Shown piece by piece: positions 26,827 through 35,511 of a stretch of 64,000 nucleotides of DNA. The DNA is from an uncultured Microbacterium sp. (lineage in GTDB: Bacteria > Actinomycetota > Actinomycetes > Actinomycetales > Microbacteriaceae), in the NCBI RefSeq assembly GCF_937927635.1, contig NZ_CALBRW010000007.1, forward strand, positions 62,001-126,000, in the 5' to 3' direction. Position 1 is the first letter of the stretch. Every line of letters begins with the position of its first letter. The translations under genes were made by a program, and so were the position numbers. The notes below the pieces were generated by a model. The model was not told where the DNA came from. It saw only the letters and a program-made list of their open reading frames with translations, and searched no databases.

Positions 26827-27740
26827 GCGTCGCAACCGGAATGGAGCGCCAGGCCACCACCGCCGGCCGCATCCCCACCGCCAGCCGCACCCGCACGCGC
26901 ATGGGACGTACGACCAAGTACGTGCTCCTGCTGCTGTTCGTGGTGGTCGTGCTGATGCCCGTCTACGTGCTGGTCGTCACCAGCCTCAAGCCGCCGTCCG
27001 ACGTCAGCGCGGTCACGTCATGGGCGTGGCCGTCGCGCTGGCCGTGGCAGGCGGATGCCGACGGCCAGACCGGCTTCGGCAACTGGGCCACCGCGTGGGA
27101 GACGCTGGCCGCGCCGATCGGCCGCACGTTCCTGCTGGCCATCCCCGCAGCGCTGGTCTCGGCCATGCTCGGCTCGATGAACGGCTTCGTGCTCTCGCGG
27201 TGGAAGTTCCCGTACGCCAACGTGGTGTTCACGCTGATCCTGTTCGGCATGTTCATCCCGTACCAGGCCATCATGGTGCCGCTGGTGCAGTTGAAGACCG
27301 ATCTGGGCCTGCCCAGCAACATCGTCACGCTGCTGTTCGTGCACATCATCTACGGTCTGCCGATCTGCACGCTGATCTTCCGCAACTACTACGAGGGAGT
27401 GCCCGAGGAGCTCATGGAGGCCTCGCGCGTGGACGGCGCCGGCATGCTGGGCTCGTACTGGCGCATCATCCTGCCGCTGTCGCTGCCCGGTTTCGTGGTG
27501 ACGATCATCTGGCAGTTCACCTCGGCCTGGAACGACTACCTGTTCGCGCTGTTCCTCTCGGACGCCAACCAGGGGCCCGTGTCCCTGTCGCTGGTGAACC
27601 TGTCGCAGGGCGCGCAGCTGTCCAACTACGGCGCCTCGATGGCGGGTGCGCTGATCGCGTCGATCCCGACGCTGATCGTGTACATCCTGCTGGGGAAGTA
27701 CTTCGTCGGCGGACTGATGAGCGGTTCGGTCAAGTCCTGA
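26823..27740 (+). CDS. Sugar ABC transporter permease (MalG/UgpE-like)
   Basis: 305 residues. A positively charged N-terminus is followed by six TM helices; the EAA loop is PEELMEASRVDGAGMLGSYW (about 196-215). Forms the membrane channel with the upstream permease. Start GTG 26823 overlaps the upstream stop. The operon ends at a strong hairpin terminator. Confidence 0.93.
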   Translation: MSVATGMERQATTAGRIPTASRTRTRMGRTTKYVLLLLFVVVVLMPVYVLVVTSLKPPSDVSAVTSWAWPSRWPWQADADGQTGFGNWATAWETLAAPIGRTFLLAIPAALVSAMLGSMNGFVLSRWKFPYANVVFTLILFGMFIPYQAIMVPLVQLKTDLGLPSNIVTLLFVHIIYGLPICTLIFRNYYEGVPEELMEASRVDGAGMLGSYWRIILPLSLPGFVVTIIWQFTSAWNDYLFALFLSDANQGPVSLSLVNLSQGAQLSNYGASMAGALIASIPTLIVYILLGKYFVGGLMSGSVKS

Positions 27741-27755
27741 CCAGCGGGTCCTGAC

Positions 27756-27797
27756 AGCACAGGGCGGCGGATGCTTCGGCATCCGCCGCCCTGTGCT
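27756..27797. terminator. Bidirectional terminator with 19-bp stem and TTCG loop
   Basis: AGCACAGGGCGGCGGATGC (27756-27774) pairs perfectly with 27779-27797 around a TTCG tetraloop. It follows the ABC operon and also lies past the stop of the convergent small membrane gene, so it can serve both strands. No long T tract. Confidence 0.88.
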
Positions 27798-27819
27798 CGT
27801 TCAGGAAGCCGGCGACCGG

Positions 27820-27984
27820 TCAGCGCCGAGGGCCTCTGGGACGATCGTCGTCCTCCCAGGGGCCCTCGAACCATTCGCCCCCGCCGTCGCGCTTGCGCGG
27901 CTTGAGCAGCTGCAGCGTGAGGAGCGTGAGCGCCGCCAGGCCGATGACGATCATCACGAGGAAGAGCATGTCCTGTTGCGTCAT
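27820..27984 (-). CDS. Small single-pass membrane protein
   Basis: 54 residues: short N-terminus MTQQDM, one hydrophobic helix (residues 7-26, LFLVMIVIGLAALTLLTLQL), then a basic KPRKR stop-transfer and an acidic/aromatic tail EWFEGPWEDDD with RPRGPRR at the end. Not recognised as a named family. Supported by AAGGA 5 nt before ATG 27984 and a TAGGCT -10 box (28007-28012) giving a 22-nt leader. The tail would be cytoplasmic by the positive-inside rule. Confidence 0.7.
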   Translation of the reverse strand: MTQQDMLFLVMIVIGLAALTLLTLQLLKPRKRDGGGEWFEGPWEDDDRPRGPRR

Positions 27985-28006
27985 CGGGATCCTTTCTCGG
28001 GGTTCC

Positions 28007-28016
28007 AGCCTAGGCT
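28007..28016. promoter_or_regulatory. Palindromic bidirectional -10 element
   Basis: AGCCTAGGCT reads as TAGGCT on both strands. On the plus strand TAGGCT (28011-28016) is 7 nt before ATG 28024; on the minus strand it serves the small membrane gene at 27984. Divergent promoters therefore share a symmetric -10. Confidence 0.55.
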
Positions 28017-28023
28017 GTGGCGG

Positions 28024-28089
28024 ATGCCGGAAACCTCAGTGTTCTCCGGGGTGTGCGCGGGCGGATGCCGGAGCACGCTCGAGCCATGA
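28024..28089 (+). CDS. Leaderless 21-codon leader ORF coupled to the FAD oxidoreductase
   Basis: ATG 28024 lies exactly 7 nt after a TAGGCT -10 box, and the frame runs 21 codons (MPETSVFSGVCAGGCRSTLE and a final P). Its TGA stop overlaps the oxidoreductase ATG as ATGA. The downstream gene has no clear Shine-Dalgarno of its own, so coupled translation is plausible. The peptide has two cysteines; any sensing role is speculation. Confidence 0.5.
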   Translation: MPETSVFSGVCAGGCRSTLEP

Positions 28090-29552
28090 CCCTTCTTCCT
28101 CCTGCCGTCGAGCCAGCGCTTCTGCGCGCCATCGATGGTCTGCTGCTGCCCGATGATCCCGGTTACGACGAGGCCTGCACGCCGTGGAATCTCGCTGCGG
28201 TGCAGCATCCGCTGGCCGTCGCCGAACCCACCACGATCGCGGAAGCCGCCCGCATCGTCGCCGCCGTGACCGCGGCCGGGCATCGCATCGCCCCGCAGGC
28301 CAGCGGTCACGGCGCCATGCCGCTCGCCGAGCGAGGGCTGGAGGATGCCGTGCTGCTGCGTCTGCACCGGCTGACCGGTGTGCAGATCGACGTGGAGCAC
28401 CGCATCGCCCGCGTGCTGGGCGGCACGCTCTGGCGCGACGTGATCGACGCCGCCGCAGAGCACGGGCTGGCGGCGCTGCACGGCAGTTCGCCCGACGTGT
28501 CGGTGTCGGGGTACGCACTGGGCGGCGGACTGTCGTTCTATGCCCGCGAGCACGGCCTGGCCGCGCACCACGTGCGGGCGCTCGAGCTGATCACGGCGAC
28601 CGGTGAGGTCGTGCGCGTCACCGCCGACGAGCATCCCGATCTGTTCTGGGCGCTGCGCGGTGGCGGTGGCAGCTTCGGGGCGGTGGTCGCCATGGAGATC
28701 GAGTTGCTGCCCATCGCGGATGTGCACGCCGGATTCCTGCTGTGGGACATATCCGCGGCATCCGCTGTGCTCGCCGCGTGGCGCGACTGGACCCGCGAGC
28801 TGGACCGCTGCGCGACCACCAGCCTGCGGCTGATGCGCTTCCCGGCCATGCCCGACCTGCCGCCGTTCCTCAGCGGCCGCGCCGTGGTCGTGACCGACGG
28901 CGCGATCCTCGCCGACGACCAGCGGGCGGCCGAACTGCTGGCGCCGCTTCGCGCGCTCGCCCCCGAGATGGACACCTTCGGGCGGATGCCGGCGGCGGGC
29001 CTCGCGCACGTGCACATGGACCCGCCGGTGCCCTCTCCGGCGGTGGGCGACCACGTCATGCTCGGCGATCTCGACGATGCCGCGCTGGCAGCGCTGATCT
29101 CGGTCGCCGGGCCGGATGCCGGTGACGCGCCGCTGTCTGTCGAGCTGCGGCACCTGGGTGGTGCAGTCGCCGAGCCGCAGGATGCCGCCGTGCCGAGCCT
29201 GGACGGCGACTATGCGCTGTTCGTCGTGGACCTGGTGCCGGCGCCGGAGCTGAAAGCACCGGCATCCGCGCGCGTGGGCGGGGTCGCCGAGACCGTGCGC
29301 GGGTGGGCGCGCGGCGCGCCGTACCTGAACTTCCTCGATCACGTCGCCGACACCGGCGCCGCGTCGGTCGAGACAGCCGAGCGGCTGCGTCGGGTGCGGG
29401 CGGTCTATGACCCGGCAGGCACCTGGGTGGCCGCGCATCCGCTGCCGGAGATGGTGGGTGAGGATCAGGCCATGGCGAGCTCCAGTCGCGCCTTGCGATC
29501 CTCCCAATCGGGCATCACCTCTGCCAGGAGCGCGTGGAATTCCGAAGAATGA
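28086..29552 (+). CDS. FAD-binding (BBE-type) oxidoreductase
   Basis: 488 residues. N-terminal FAD_binding_4 domain: PLAVAEPTTIAEAARIV, QASGHGAMPL (candidate flavin histidine in the usual GGH position), HGSSPDVSVSGYALGGG. The C-terminal berberine-bridge-like part ends GAPYLNFLDHVADTG and YDPAGTWVAAHPLPE. Substrate unknown. The last 30 or so residues (after about nt 29455) run antisense through the YgjP gene end and have no family character, so the native stop may have been lost when the restriction island arrived. Confidence 0.85.
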   Translation: MTLLPPAVEPALLRAIDGLLLPDDPGYDEACTPWNLAAVQHPLAVAEPTTIAEAARIVAAVTAAGHRIAPQASGHGAMPLAERGLEDAVLLRLHRLTGVQIDVEHRIARVLGGTLWRDVIDAAAEHGLAALHGSSPDVSVSGYALGGGLSFYAREHGLAAHHVRALELITATGEVVRVTADEHPDLFWALRGGGGSFGAVVAMEIELLPIADVHAGFLLWDISAASAVLAAWRDWTRELDRCATTSLRLMRFPAMPDLPPFLSGRAVVVTDGAILADDQRAAELLAPLRALAPEMDTFGRMPAAGLAHVHMDPPVPSPAVGDHVMLGDLDDAALAALISVAGPDAGDAPLSVELRHLGGAVAEPQDAAVPSLDGDYALFVVDLVPAPELKAPASARVGGVAETVRGWARGAPYLNFLDHVADTGAASVETAERLRRVRAVYDPAGTWVAAHPLPEMVGEDQAMASSSRALRSSQSGITSARSAWNSEE

Positions 29553-30181
29553 TCAGGCACGGCTCGGTGACACAGCTCATGGGTTACGACGTAGTCGATG
29601 CAATCGATCGGGGCCTGTACAAGGGCGGGATTCAGCGTCAGTCGTCCGGACGGAGACATGGATGCCCAGCGTGTGCGCATCGTGCGCAGTTGAACGGCCG
29701 TGGGCATGTATGAATCACGCGATGGGAAGCGCGCAATACAGGCATCGAGACGTCGGGGCAGCTGGATACTCGCGTGATCGCGGTACCAGTCGGTGAGAAC
29801 CATCTCGATCGTGACCGAGTCGCTGAACCTAACACCGCTGATCATGAAGAAGCGCCCGCGTAGCTTCACGCTCGGTGGCAGGTGTGAGGAGTCCGCCTCG
29901 ATTCGCAGACGATACTGGCGGCCAAGGTAGCGGTGCGTCTCGCCGGGTAGCCAGCGCCGCGGCGGGGTATGGGGGAGGAACTGCGCGAAGTACTCCTGCT
30001 GCGAGAGGACCCACCTGCCGCGCTTGCGCACGCGTTTGCTGATCTCCTCGTCGGTAGCGTTGAGGGGGGCGATGACCTGCACCTGGGTGCTCGGCAACAC
30101 GGTGATCGCGAGCGTAGAGCGCTCACGCCGCTCCACGGAGTACTCGATCGTGTGGGTTCCGTATGCGACCGCGCAGGTCAT
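29465..30181 (-). CDS. YgjP/DUF45 zinc metalloprotease-like protein of the RM operon
   Basis: 238 residues of the YgjP (WLM/M48-related, DUF45) family. The zinc motif THELCHRAVPDHSSEFH gives HExxH plus a downstream histidine; the N-terminal part has GETHRYLGRQYRL. Members often sit beside type I restriction genes; their biochemical role is not established. The start overlaps the hsdR stop by 4 bp, so it is the last gene of the operon. It overlaps the 3' end of the FAD oxidoreductase by 88 bp on the opposite strand. Confidence 0.9.
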   Translation of the reverse strand: MTCAVAYGTHTIEYSVERRERSTLAITVLPSTQVQVIAPLNATDEEISKRVRKRGRWVLSQQEYFAQFLPHTPPRRWLPGETHRYLGRQYRLRIEADSSHLPPSVKLRGRFFMISGVRFSDSVTIEMVLTDWYRDHASIQLPRRLDACIARFPSRDSYMPTAVQLRTMRTRWASMSPSGRLTLNPALVQAPIDCIDYVVTHELCHRAVPDHSSEFHALLAEVMPDWEDRKARLELAMA

Positions 30182-33100
30182 GGGAACCGGGCCCGCGCAC
30201 GTGACACGACCGCGGTCTGGATCTCGTCGGCCACGTCGGAGGGGATGGACAGGCCTCGGGTACGCTCGAGCTCGTCGAGAATGTAGTCGTCGAGGGAGTT
30301 GAGCAGCTCTGCCTGGGCATCTTCGTTCTTCCAGATGCCTACGATCAGGTGGTTGGTGATGATGTCCAGCATCCCCAGCGCAACCTCCGCGATGTCGTCC
30401 TCGCCCAGCTTCTCGCCGGAGGCTGTCGTGACCTTATCGAGATGCGCCGCGAGCAGCGTTTCGAAGAGCGAGGCCGCGTGCTCGTTATCGATGAGAGACG
30501 CGGGCAGCTTCCGTCCGCGGTCACGGGCGGCGACACGCTGCGCGAGTGCCTTCATCGATGCGAGGTAGTCGATCTCTGAGAGTCGTCGGGCCCGGTAGTC
30601 ATCGATGGTGTCCTGCAGCATCTGCGAGAAGCGGGTGTAGAGTGCTGGATCCTCTTCCATGCGGTCGTGAATCGTCCGCCGGGTGGCACTGGCGATGCGA
30701 TCCGCGCGTGATGCCGCGCTGACACCCGTATCGGCGACGACCGCCTCGAGCGCGGCGGGATCGTTGATATCGACGAGGCGGATGATGGTCTCGGCAGGCA
30801 GGGCCGAAACGTGATCGTCGAGCAGCTTCTGGATCTTGGGTTCGAAGTCCTGCAGGTCGATGATCTCCTGATAACGCAGCTGCACTGCCCGCCGCAGCTG
30901 AACGAAGTGCTTCCAGTCCCGACGATACTGTGCGACGCGCTGCGCAGAGATCTGCTCTTCGAGGGCGGTGCTGGCCAGCGCCATGTGCAGACACCGTGTG
31001 AACACGCTGAGTCGCTCGTAGAACTCCTCGCGCTCTGCGTCGTCGGCGAGGAACTGCTCCAGCGCTTCCATGTCGGTCTTGTTCGGCACGGTGTTGAAGA
31101 GCTCCCACACGTACGACCATCGGGCGGGCAGCAGTCGAACCTGGTCGCGGATGCTGGTGACGGCGTCGGTCAGCTCCCCGTCGTCGAAACCGCTGAAGGC
31201 GGCATAGGTCGTCAGCGCCTTGTCGAGCTCACCGAGCAAGCCTTCGTAGTCGATGATGTAGCCGAATTCCTTCTGGACGCCATTGCTGTCGGCGTCGGCG
31301 TCCTCTTCGAAGAGGCGGTTCACGCGAGCAATCGCCTGCAGCAGCGTGTGCTCGCTCAGCCTGCGGCACAGGTACAGAACGGTGTTGCGGGGTGCGTCGA
31401 ATCCCGTCAGCAGCTTCGAGACGACGATCAGGATCTCCGGATCACCGCTGGACTTGAACCCCTCGACGATCTGGTCGTTGTAGGCGCTCTCGCTGCCGAA
31501 GCGGTGGATTGTCTCGTCCCAGAACTGCTGCACGAGGTCACGTGACTTAATATCGACGGCTTCGTGGTCTTCATCCTCGCCCGGTGCCGAGATGACGATC
31601 TCGCTGGAGACGTGTCCGATCTCGTCGAGCACCTGCTTGAAGCGAATGGCTGCGGCCTTGTTGGGGGCGACGAGCTGCGCCTTGAAGCCGGTGCCCTGCC
31701 AGTGCTTGCGGTAATGCTCGGAGATGTCGAACGCTTTCGCTCGGATCACCTGGCCAGCGCCTGCGAGGGCGTCCGTACGAGAGAACTTGCGTTTCAGGTC
31801 GCGCTTCTGTTCGGGTGTGAGCCCCTCGCTGATCTTGTCGAACCATCGGTCGATGACGTTCTCGCTGATGAGCTGTTCGACCATGCGCCCCTCGTAGAGC
31901 AGTGGTACCACGGCTCCGTCGGCCACGGCATCGGCGATGGTGTACTTGTGGAACAGTTCGCCGAAGGTGCCGAAGGTGTTCTTCTCGCGCTTGAGCAGGG
32001 GGGTGCCGGTGAAGGCGAGGTAGCTGGCGCGCGGCAGCATGCGACGCATGGACTTGTTGAACTGACTGCTGCCGCCGTATTTCCCGGTCTGGGTGCGATG
32101 GCCCTCGTCGACGAGCACGAAGATGTTCTGATCGTCATCGATCAACGGTTCGCCGTCCTCGGTGATCGGCGCCTGGACCGCTGAGTCGAACTTGTTGACG
32201 ACCGTCGTGATGAGTGGGGCTTGCTCGTGGATGAGCTGAGCCAGGCGCCTTCCTGTTGTCGCGCGGATGGGTTCGAGCTGGCAGGAGCGGAAGGTGTCGC
32301 GGATCTGCTTGTCGAGATCGATCCGATCGGTCACGATGACGATGCGGGGATTGCGGATGCGGGATTCGAGCGCCAGCGCTTTCCCGAGCATCACCATGGT
32401 GAGGCTCTTGCCGGAGCCCTGCGTGTGCCAGATAACCCCGCTGGGTCGCACGGCATCGGGCGCCGAGGCCGTCAGCCTGCGCATGGTGCTGGTGACGGCG
32501 AAGTACTGCTGGTGGCGTGCGACCTTGCGCACGCCTGCGTCGAAGACCGTGAAGCGGCGTACGAGGTCGAGCAGTCGCTCCGGGCGGCACAGGGCGTAGA
32601 GCAGGCGGTCCTGCTCGCTGACAGCGCGCTGTCCTGAGTCCGCGAGCTCGTCGAAGTAGACGCGGGCTGCGCTGTGGCCGTCTCCGAAGAGCGCGTTCTT
32701 CTGAGTCTCGGTCAGGGGGGTGTTCGCGGCTGCTGCGACGGCGTCGTCGGTGTCTTCCTCATCGCGCCAGGTCTGCCAGAACTTGCGGGGCGTGCCGATG
32801 GTGGCGTACCGGGCTTCCTGTCTGTTCATGGACAGCAGAAGCTGGGCGTAGTGGAAGAGCTGGGGGATGTTGTCGGCGTTCTGGTAACCGATCAGCTGGC
32901 TGCCGGCCTTCTGGACGGAGATGGCCGGCTGCTTGTTCTCGATGACGATGAAGGGGATGCCGTTGACGAAGGCGACGATGTCGCAGCGCTTCGTCGTGGT
33001 GCTGCCGGTGCGTTCGACGCTGTACTCGGCGGTCACGTGGAACGCGTTGTTCGCAGGCGTGGACCAGTCGATGTAGCGGAACGAATGGCTCTTGGTGTCG

Positions 33101-33447
33101 CCGTCGATGCTCTTGGTGATGGTGGTGCCGAGCAGCAGGGTGTCATAGACCTCCTGGTTGGTGGTCTGCATGCCCTTCTGGTGTTCGAGCGCCGGAGCGA
33201 GGTTGCGCATCGCCTCGTGGGCGTCGGCGATGTCGAAGCTGTATGTCTGGCCGCGAAAGTCCAAGCTGTTGAGCGCGAGCGTGCGCTCGACCAGAACCTC
33301 GTCGAGGATCACGTTGCGACGCCGTCCGCCGCGCATGCGCAGCGCCTCTGCAGGGGAGAGAGGCGTGAATCCGAGCCCCACGAGCATCTGCAGTGCAGGT
33401 ACCTGCGACTGGAACTTCTCGCGTGGATCGAAGGTCTGCTCAGTCAT
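30178..33447 (-). CDS. hsdR: Type I restriction enzyme, HsdR subunit
   Basis: 1089 residues. Nuclease motif DIVAFVNGIPFIVIENK (Asp156, Glu170, Lys172), then SF2 translocase: Walker A GSGKS (344-348), IVTDRIDLDKQ, DEGH box (447-450), FTGTPLL, KLLTGFDAP and QAIARVNR. The C-terminal helical part docks to the methylase. All catalytic motifs look intact. Start ATG 33447 with GAGGAG 5 nt upstream; separated from DUF3800 by 127 bp that hold a candidate plus-strand small RNA. Cuts DNA far from unmodified sites after translocation. Confidence 0.96.
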   Translation of the reverse strand: MTEQTFDPREKFQSQVPALQMLVGLGFTPLSPAEALRMRGGRRRNVILDEVLVERTLALNSLDFRGQTYSFDIADAHEAMRNLAPALEHQKGMQTTNQEVYDTLLLGTTITKSIDGDTKSHSFRYIDWSTPANNAFHVTAEYSVERTGSTTTKRCDIVAFVNGIPFIVIENKQPAISVQKAGSQLIGYQNADNIPQLFHYAQLLLSMNRQEARYATIGTPRKFWQTWRDEEDTDDAVAAAANTPLTETQKNALFGDGHSAARVYFDELADSGQRAVSEQDRLLYALCRPERLLDLVRRFTVFDAGVRKVARHQQYFAVTSTMRRLTASAPDAVRPSGVIWHTQGSGKSLTMVMLGKALALESRIRNPRIVIVTDRIDLDKQIRDTFRSCQLEPIRATTGRRLAQLIHEQAPLITTVVNKFDSAVQAPITEDGEPLIDDDQNIFVLVDEGHRTQTGKYGGSSQFNKSMRRMLPRASYLAFTGTPLLKREKNTFGTFGELFHKYTIADAVADGAVVPLLYEGRMVEQLISENVIDRWFDKISEGLTPEQKRDLKRKFSRTDALAGAGQVIRAKAFDISEHYRKHWQGTGFKAQLVAPNKAAAIRFKQVLDEIGHVSSEIVISAPGEDEDHEAVDIKSRDLVQQFWDETIHRFGSESAYNDQIVEGFKSSGDPEILIVVSKLLTGFDAPRNTVLYLCRRLSEHTLLQAIARVNRLFEEDADADSNGVQKEFGYIIDYEGLLGELDKALTTYAAFSGFDDGELTDAVTSIRDQVRLLPARWSYVWELFNTVPNKTDMEALEQFLADDAEREEFYERLSVFTRCLHMALASTALEEQISAQRVAQYRRDWKHFVQLRRAVQLRYQEIIDLQDFEPKIQKLLDDHVSALPAETIIRLVDINDPAALEAVVADTGVSAASRADRIASATRRTIHDRMEEDPALYTRFSQMLQDTIDDYRARRLSEIDYLASMKALAQRVAARDRGRKLPASLIDNEHAASLFETLLAAHLDKVTTASGEKLGEDDIAEVALGMLDIITNHLIVGIWKNEDAQAELLNSLDDYILDELERTRGLSIPSDVADEIQTAVVSRARARFP

Positions 33448-33467
33448 GACGGCTCCTCGCAGTTGGC

Positions 33468-33559
33468 TTGTCGAGTGTCGGAACGGCGCGTAGGATGAAG
33501 TTGGATTGGGAATGCCCGGTCGGCAACAGGACTCGAGAGACCTCGGGTCCTTTTGTTTT
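33468..33559 (+). ncRNA. Candidate small RNA antisense to the hsdR leader
   Basis: Plus strand, in the 127-bp gap between minus-strand genes: -35 TTGTCG (33468-33473), 17-bp spacer, -10 TAGGAT (33491-33496), then a GTTG...CAAC stem and an intrinsic-terminator-like hairpin AGGACTCGAG/CTCGGGTCCT (33528-33551) followed by TTTTGTTTT. The transcript would be about 55 nt, from near 33503, and lies opposite the hsdR upstream region. No plus-strand gene needs this terminator. Expression is not shown. Confidence 0.4.
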
Positions 33560-33574
33560 GCCTGCGTGCACAGA

Positions 33575-34324
33575 TCACGGGAACACCTTGTAGGCCTGGA
33601 TCTTGGGGCGGATCAGTTCGTACGCTCGGTTGTTCTGCTCAGGCCGGAGCGCGTGGAGAGCGATCGGGCGTGCGGTGAGGTCGGCGAGCTGCAGTCCGCT
33701 GGAGTTCGCCGCCTTCTTCGTGAAGACGGGGCGGAAGTCGATGGCGCTGAAGTCGTCACTGCGCCATCCCCAGCGAACTTCGTTCGCGCAGATCCGGTGG
33801 AACTCGCGCTCAAGATCGCGATCTTCGTTGCCGCCGCGGCTTTCGAATATGACATGCGCGGTTCGGCCGCGTTGTCCGCGCTCGATCATCATTGAACGCA
33901 GTCGTTCCATGCAGAACAGCAGCGCGATCTCATAGGAACTGATCGGCTGGGAGTATCTGCGGCAATGTCGTTGCTTGTTGATCACCGAAGCGATGACGGT
34001 GAAAGGTGCGTCTACCACGGTGGCGTTCAAGCGGTCGAAGAATGCCGATCGGATCGGCTCACTGCCCAGTAGGAAGGAGAACGGCCCACGGCTCTTACGG
34101 ATGTCATTCTCATGCAGGATGACCGAGTCATGCCCCCATACGTCGAACTTCAGTGATTCGATGGCGGGGACGACCTCGTTGAAGTAGGCCACCTTCTCGA
34201 ACACGCAGAAGCTGAGCGCGAACATCGGGAACTCAGGGTCGATGGATGTCAGACTGTGGTCTCTGCTCTCATCGACGTAGACGACATAGTCGGAGTACCG
34301 CGCTTCTTGCGTGGTCGGCATCAT
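33575..34324 (-). CDS. DUF3800 domain protein of the RM operon
   Basis: 249 residues. DUF3800 proteins have an RNase H-like fold; here the N-terminal VVYVDESRD supplies Asp18/Glu19, and the C-terminal GLQLADLTARP matches the conserved QxADlla motif, so the acidic site looks intact. Start ATG 34324 overlaps the hsdS stop (ATGA), so it is coupled to the specificity subunit. DUF3800 genes recur in defence and mobile contexts; a nuclease role is inference. Confidence 0.88.
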   Translation of the reverse strand: MMPTTQEARYSDYVVYVDESRDHSLTSIDPEFPMFALSFCVFEKVAYFNEVVPAIESLKFDVWGHDSVILHENDIRKSRGPFSFLLGSEPIRSAFFDRLNATVVDAPFTVIASVINKQRHCRRYSQPISSYEIALLFCMERLRSMMIERGQRGRTAHVIFESRGGNEDRDLEREFHRICANEVRWGWRSDDFSAIDFRPVFTKKAANSSGLQLADLTARPIALHALRPEQNNRAYELIRPKIQAYKVFP

Positions 34325-35511
34325 TCGCCACCGTCCACGTTTACGCGTACCTCACCCGTCAGGAGCTTCTGCATGAGGCCGCGCTTCTGCGTGCGAAGGA
34401 GTTCGAGCTGGCGGTCGAGCAGTGAGATCTCAGCTGAGCATGCATCGAGCATGTTGGCGATGCGGGACTGCGCCGGTAGCGAAGGTACAGCGCCGCGTAT
34501 GCGGGCGAACGCGGGAAACTTCAGGTTCCACGTGTCGCTGGTGATGCCCTGGGAGTTCCGCTGAAACTCGAAGATCATGCGTTCGGACTTAATGAGATGT
34601 GCGGCGAACTGCGGCAGGATCCGCGTCCGGACGGGGGTGATCACCGTATAGGCCGGGCTCACCATGCCTTCCTCGCCAACCAAGCCTGATGCCCCTTGCC
34701 ACATGCGCATGGTGTTATAGGCGATGTCCCCCGGCAACACTGACTTGTACTTGGAACGGTCAGAGCTCGACGAGTCCTTCCTCCCCGTCTCACTGTGTCT
34801 AACCACGCCCTGCCGCCGAGTGACGCTCAATAGCCGGGCATCGCTTCGCGCGCGATCGACTCGTTCAACGAAGACTTCACCAAGAGGCACCAGTTCGTGA
34901 CTCGGCTGCTGGTCGATCAGGTGGTTGCGCCTCATCAACATGGCGGTGTTCCGGGCCAAGATCAACGACTCGAACCGCTCGATCGCGTCGTCCCAGGTGC
35001 GGAGGATCTCGGCGATCTTGCGCTGTTCGGGGAGCGGGGGGAGGTCGACTGGGAGGCGCACGAAGTCGGACCGCGAGAGATTCTTCATCGTGCTCTGCGT
35101 GCCAGTCGCCGCGAGCCGGATGCGCGAGCTCATCGATGCGTTCTGAAGCGCGTACGCGAGCCATTCGGCATCAGCACGCGTGCTGGGAGTCAACTCCCAG
35201 ATCAGGTCTGACAGGTACAACCGGGGATGGTCCTGGTCGATGAAGACGGCTGCTCCGACCATCTCGGCGGAGTTCTTTCGGCCGAGGAGTACCGTATTGT
35301 GCCTCACCGGGACCTTGAGGTCGGTGACCCGCTGAGTGACGACCTTGTGCGCACTGGCGTCGAATCGCCCGCCCAGCACCGCTCCCGTGCGAAGCACTCC
35401 AGCTTCGCCTTTCTGAATCGGACGAGTCTCGCCGGGGGCGCTGAATCCTGCTTGGATTCGAGATATCGCTGAGTCGAGCGTCGATCGCGTCCACCCTTCC
35501 GGCACGTTCAC
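34321..35511 (-). CDS. hsdS: Type I restriction specificity subunit HsdS (full length)
   Basis: 396 residues. Two target recognition domains: TRD1 about 1-150, then the central conserved helix LPEQRKIAEILRTWDDAIE, TRD2 about 200-340, then the distal helix LPAQSRIANMLDACSAEISLL with RTQKRGLMQKLLTGEVRV. Intact architecture, so it should recognise a bipartite site. The start GTG overlaps the RhuM stop by 4 bp. Works with HsdM for methylation and HsdR for cleavage. The target sequence cannot be predicted here. Confidence 0.94.
   Translation of the reverse strand: MNVPEGWTRSTLDSAISRIQAGFSAPGETRPIQKGEAGVLRTGAVLGGRFDASAHKVVTQRVTDLKVPVRHNTVLLGRKNSAEMVGAAVFIDQDHPRLYLSDLIWELTPSTRADAEWLAYALQNASMSSRIRLAATGTQSTMKNLSRSDFVRLPVDLPPLPEQRKIAEILRTWDDAIERFESLILARNTAMLMRRNHLIDQQPSHELVPLGEVFVERVDRARSDARLLSVTRRQGVVRHSETGRKDSSSSDRSKYKSVLPGDIAYNTMRMWQGASGLVGEEGMVSPAYTVITPVRTRILPQFAAHLIKSERMIFEFQRNSQGITSDTWNLKFPAFARIRGAVPSLPAQSRIANMLDACSAEISLLDRQLELLRTQKRGLMQKLLTGEVRVNVDGGE

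Noticed and set aside
33528..33559. The hairpin as a terminator for the minus-strand hsd operon
   Set aside because: The T tract is on the plus-strand side only; on the minus strand it would be a 5' A tract, so it should not stop hsdR transcription.
33495..33593. 32-codon plus-strand frame starting MKLDWECPVGNR
   Set aside because: No Shine-Dalgarno, starts inside the -10 box of the putative small RNA, and runs through its terminator hairpin.
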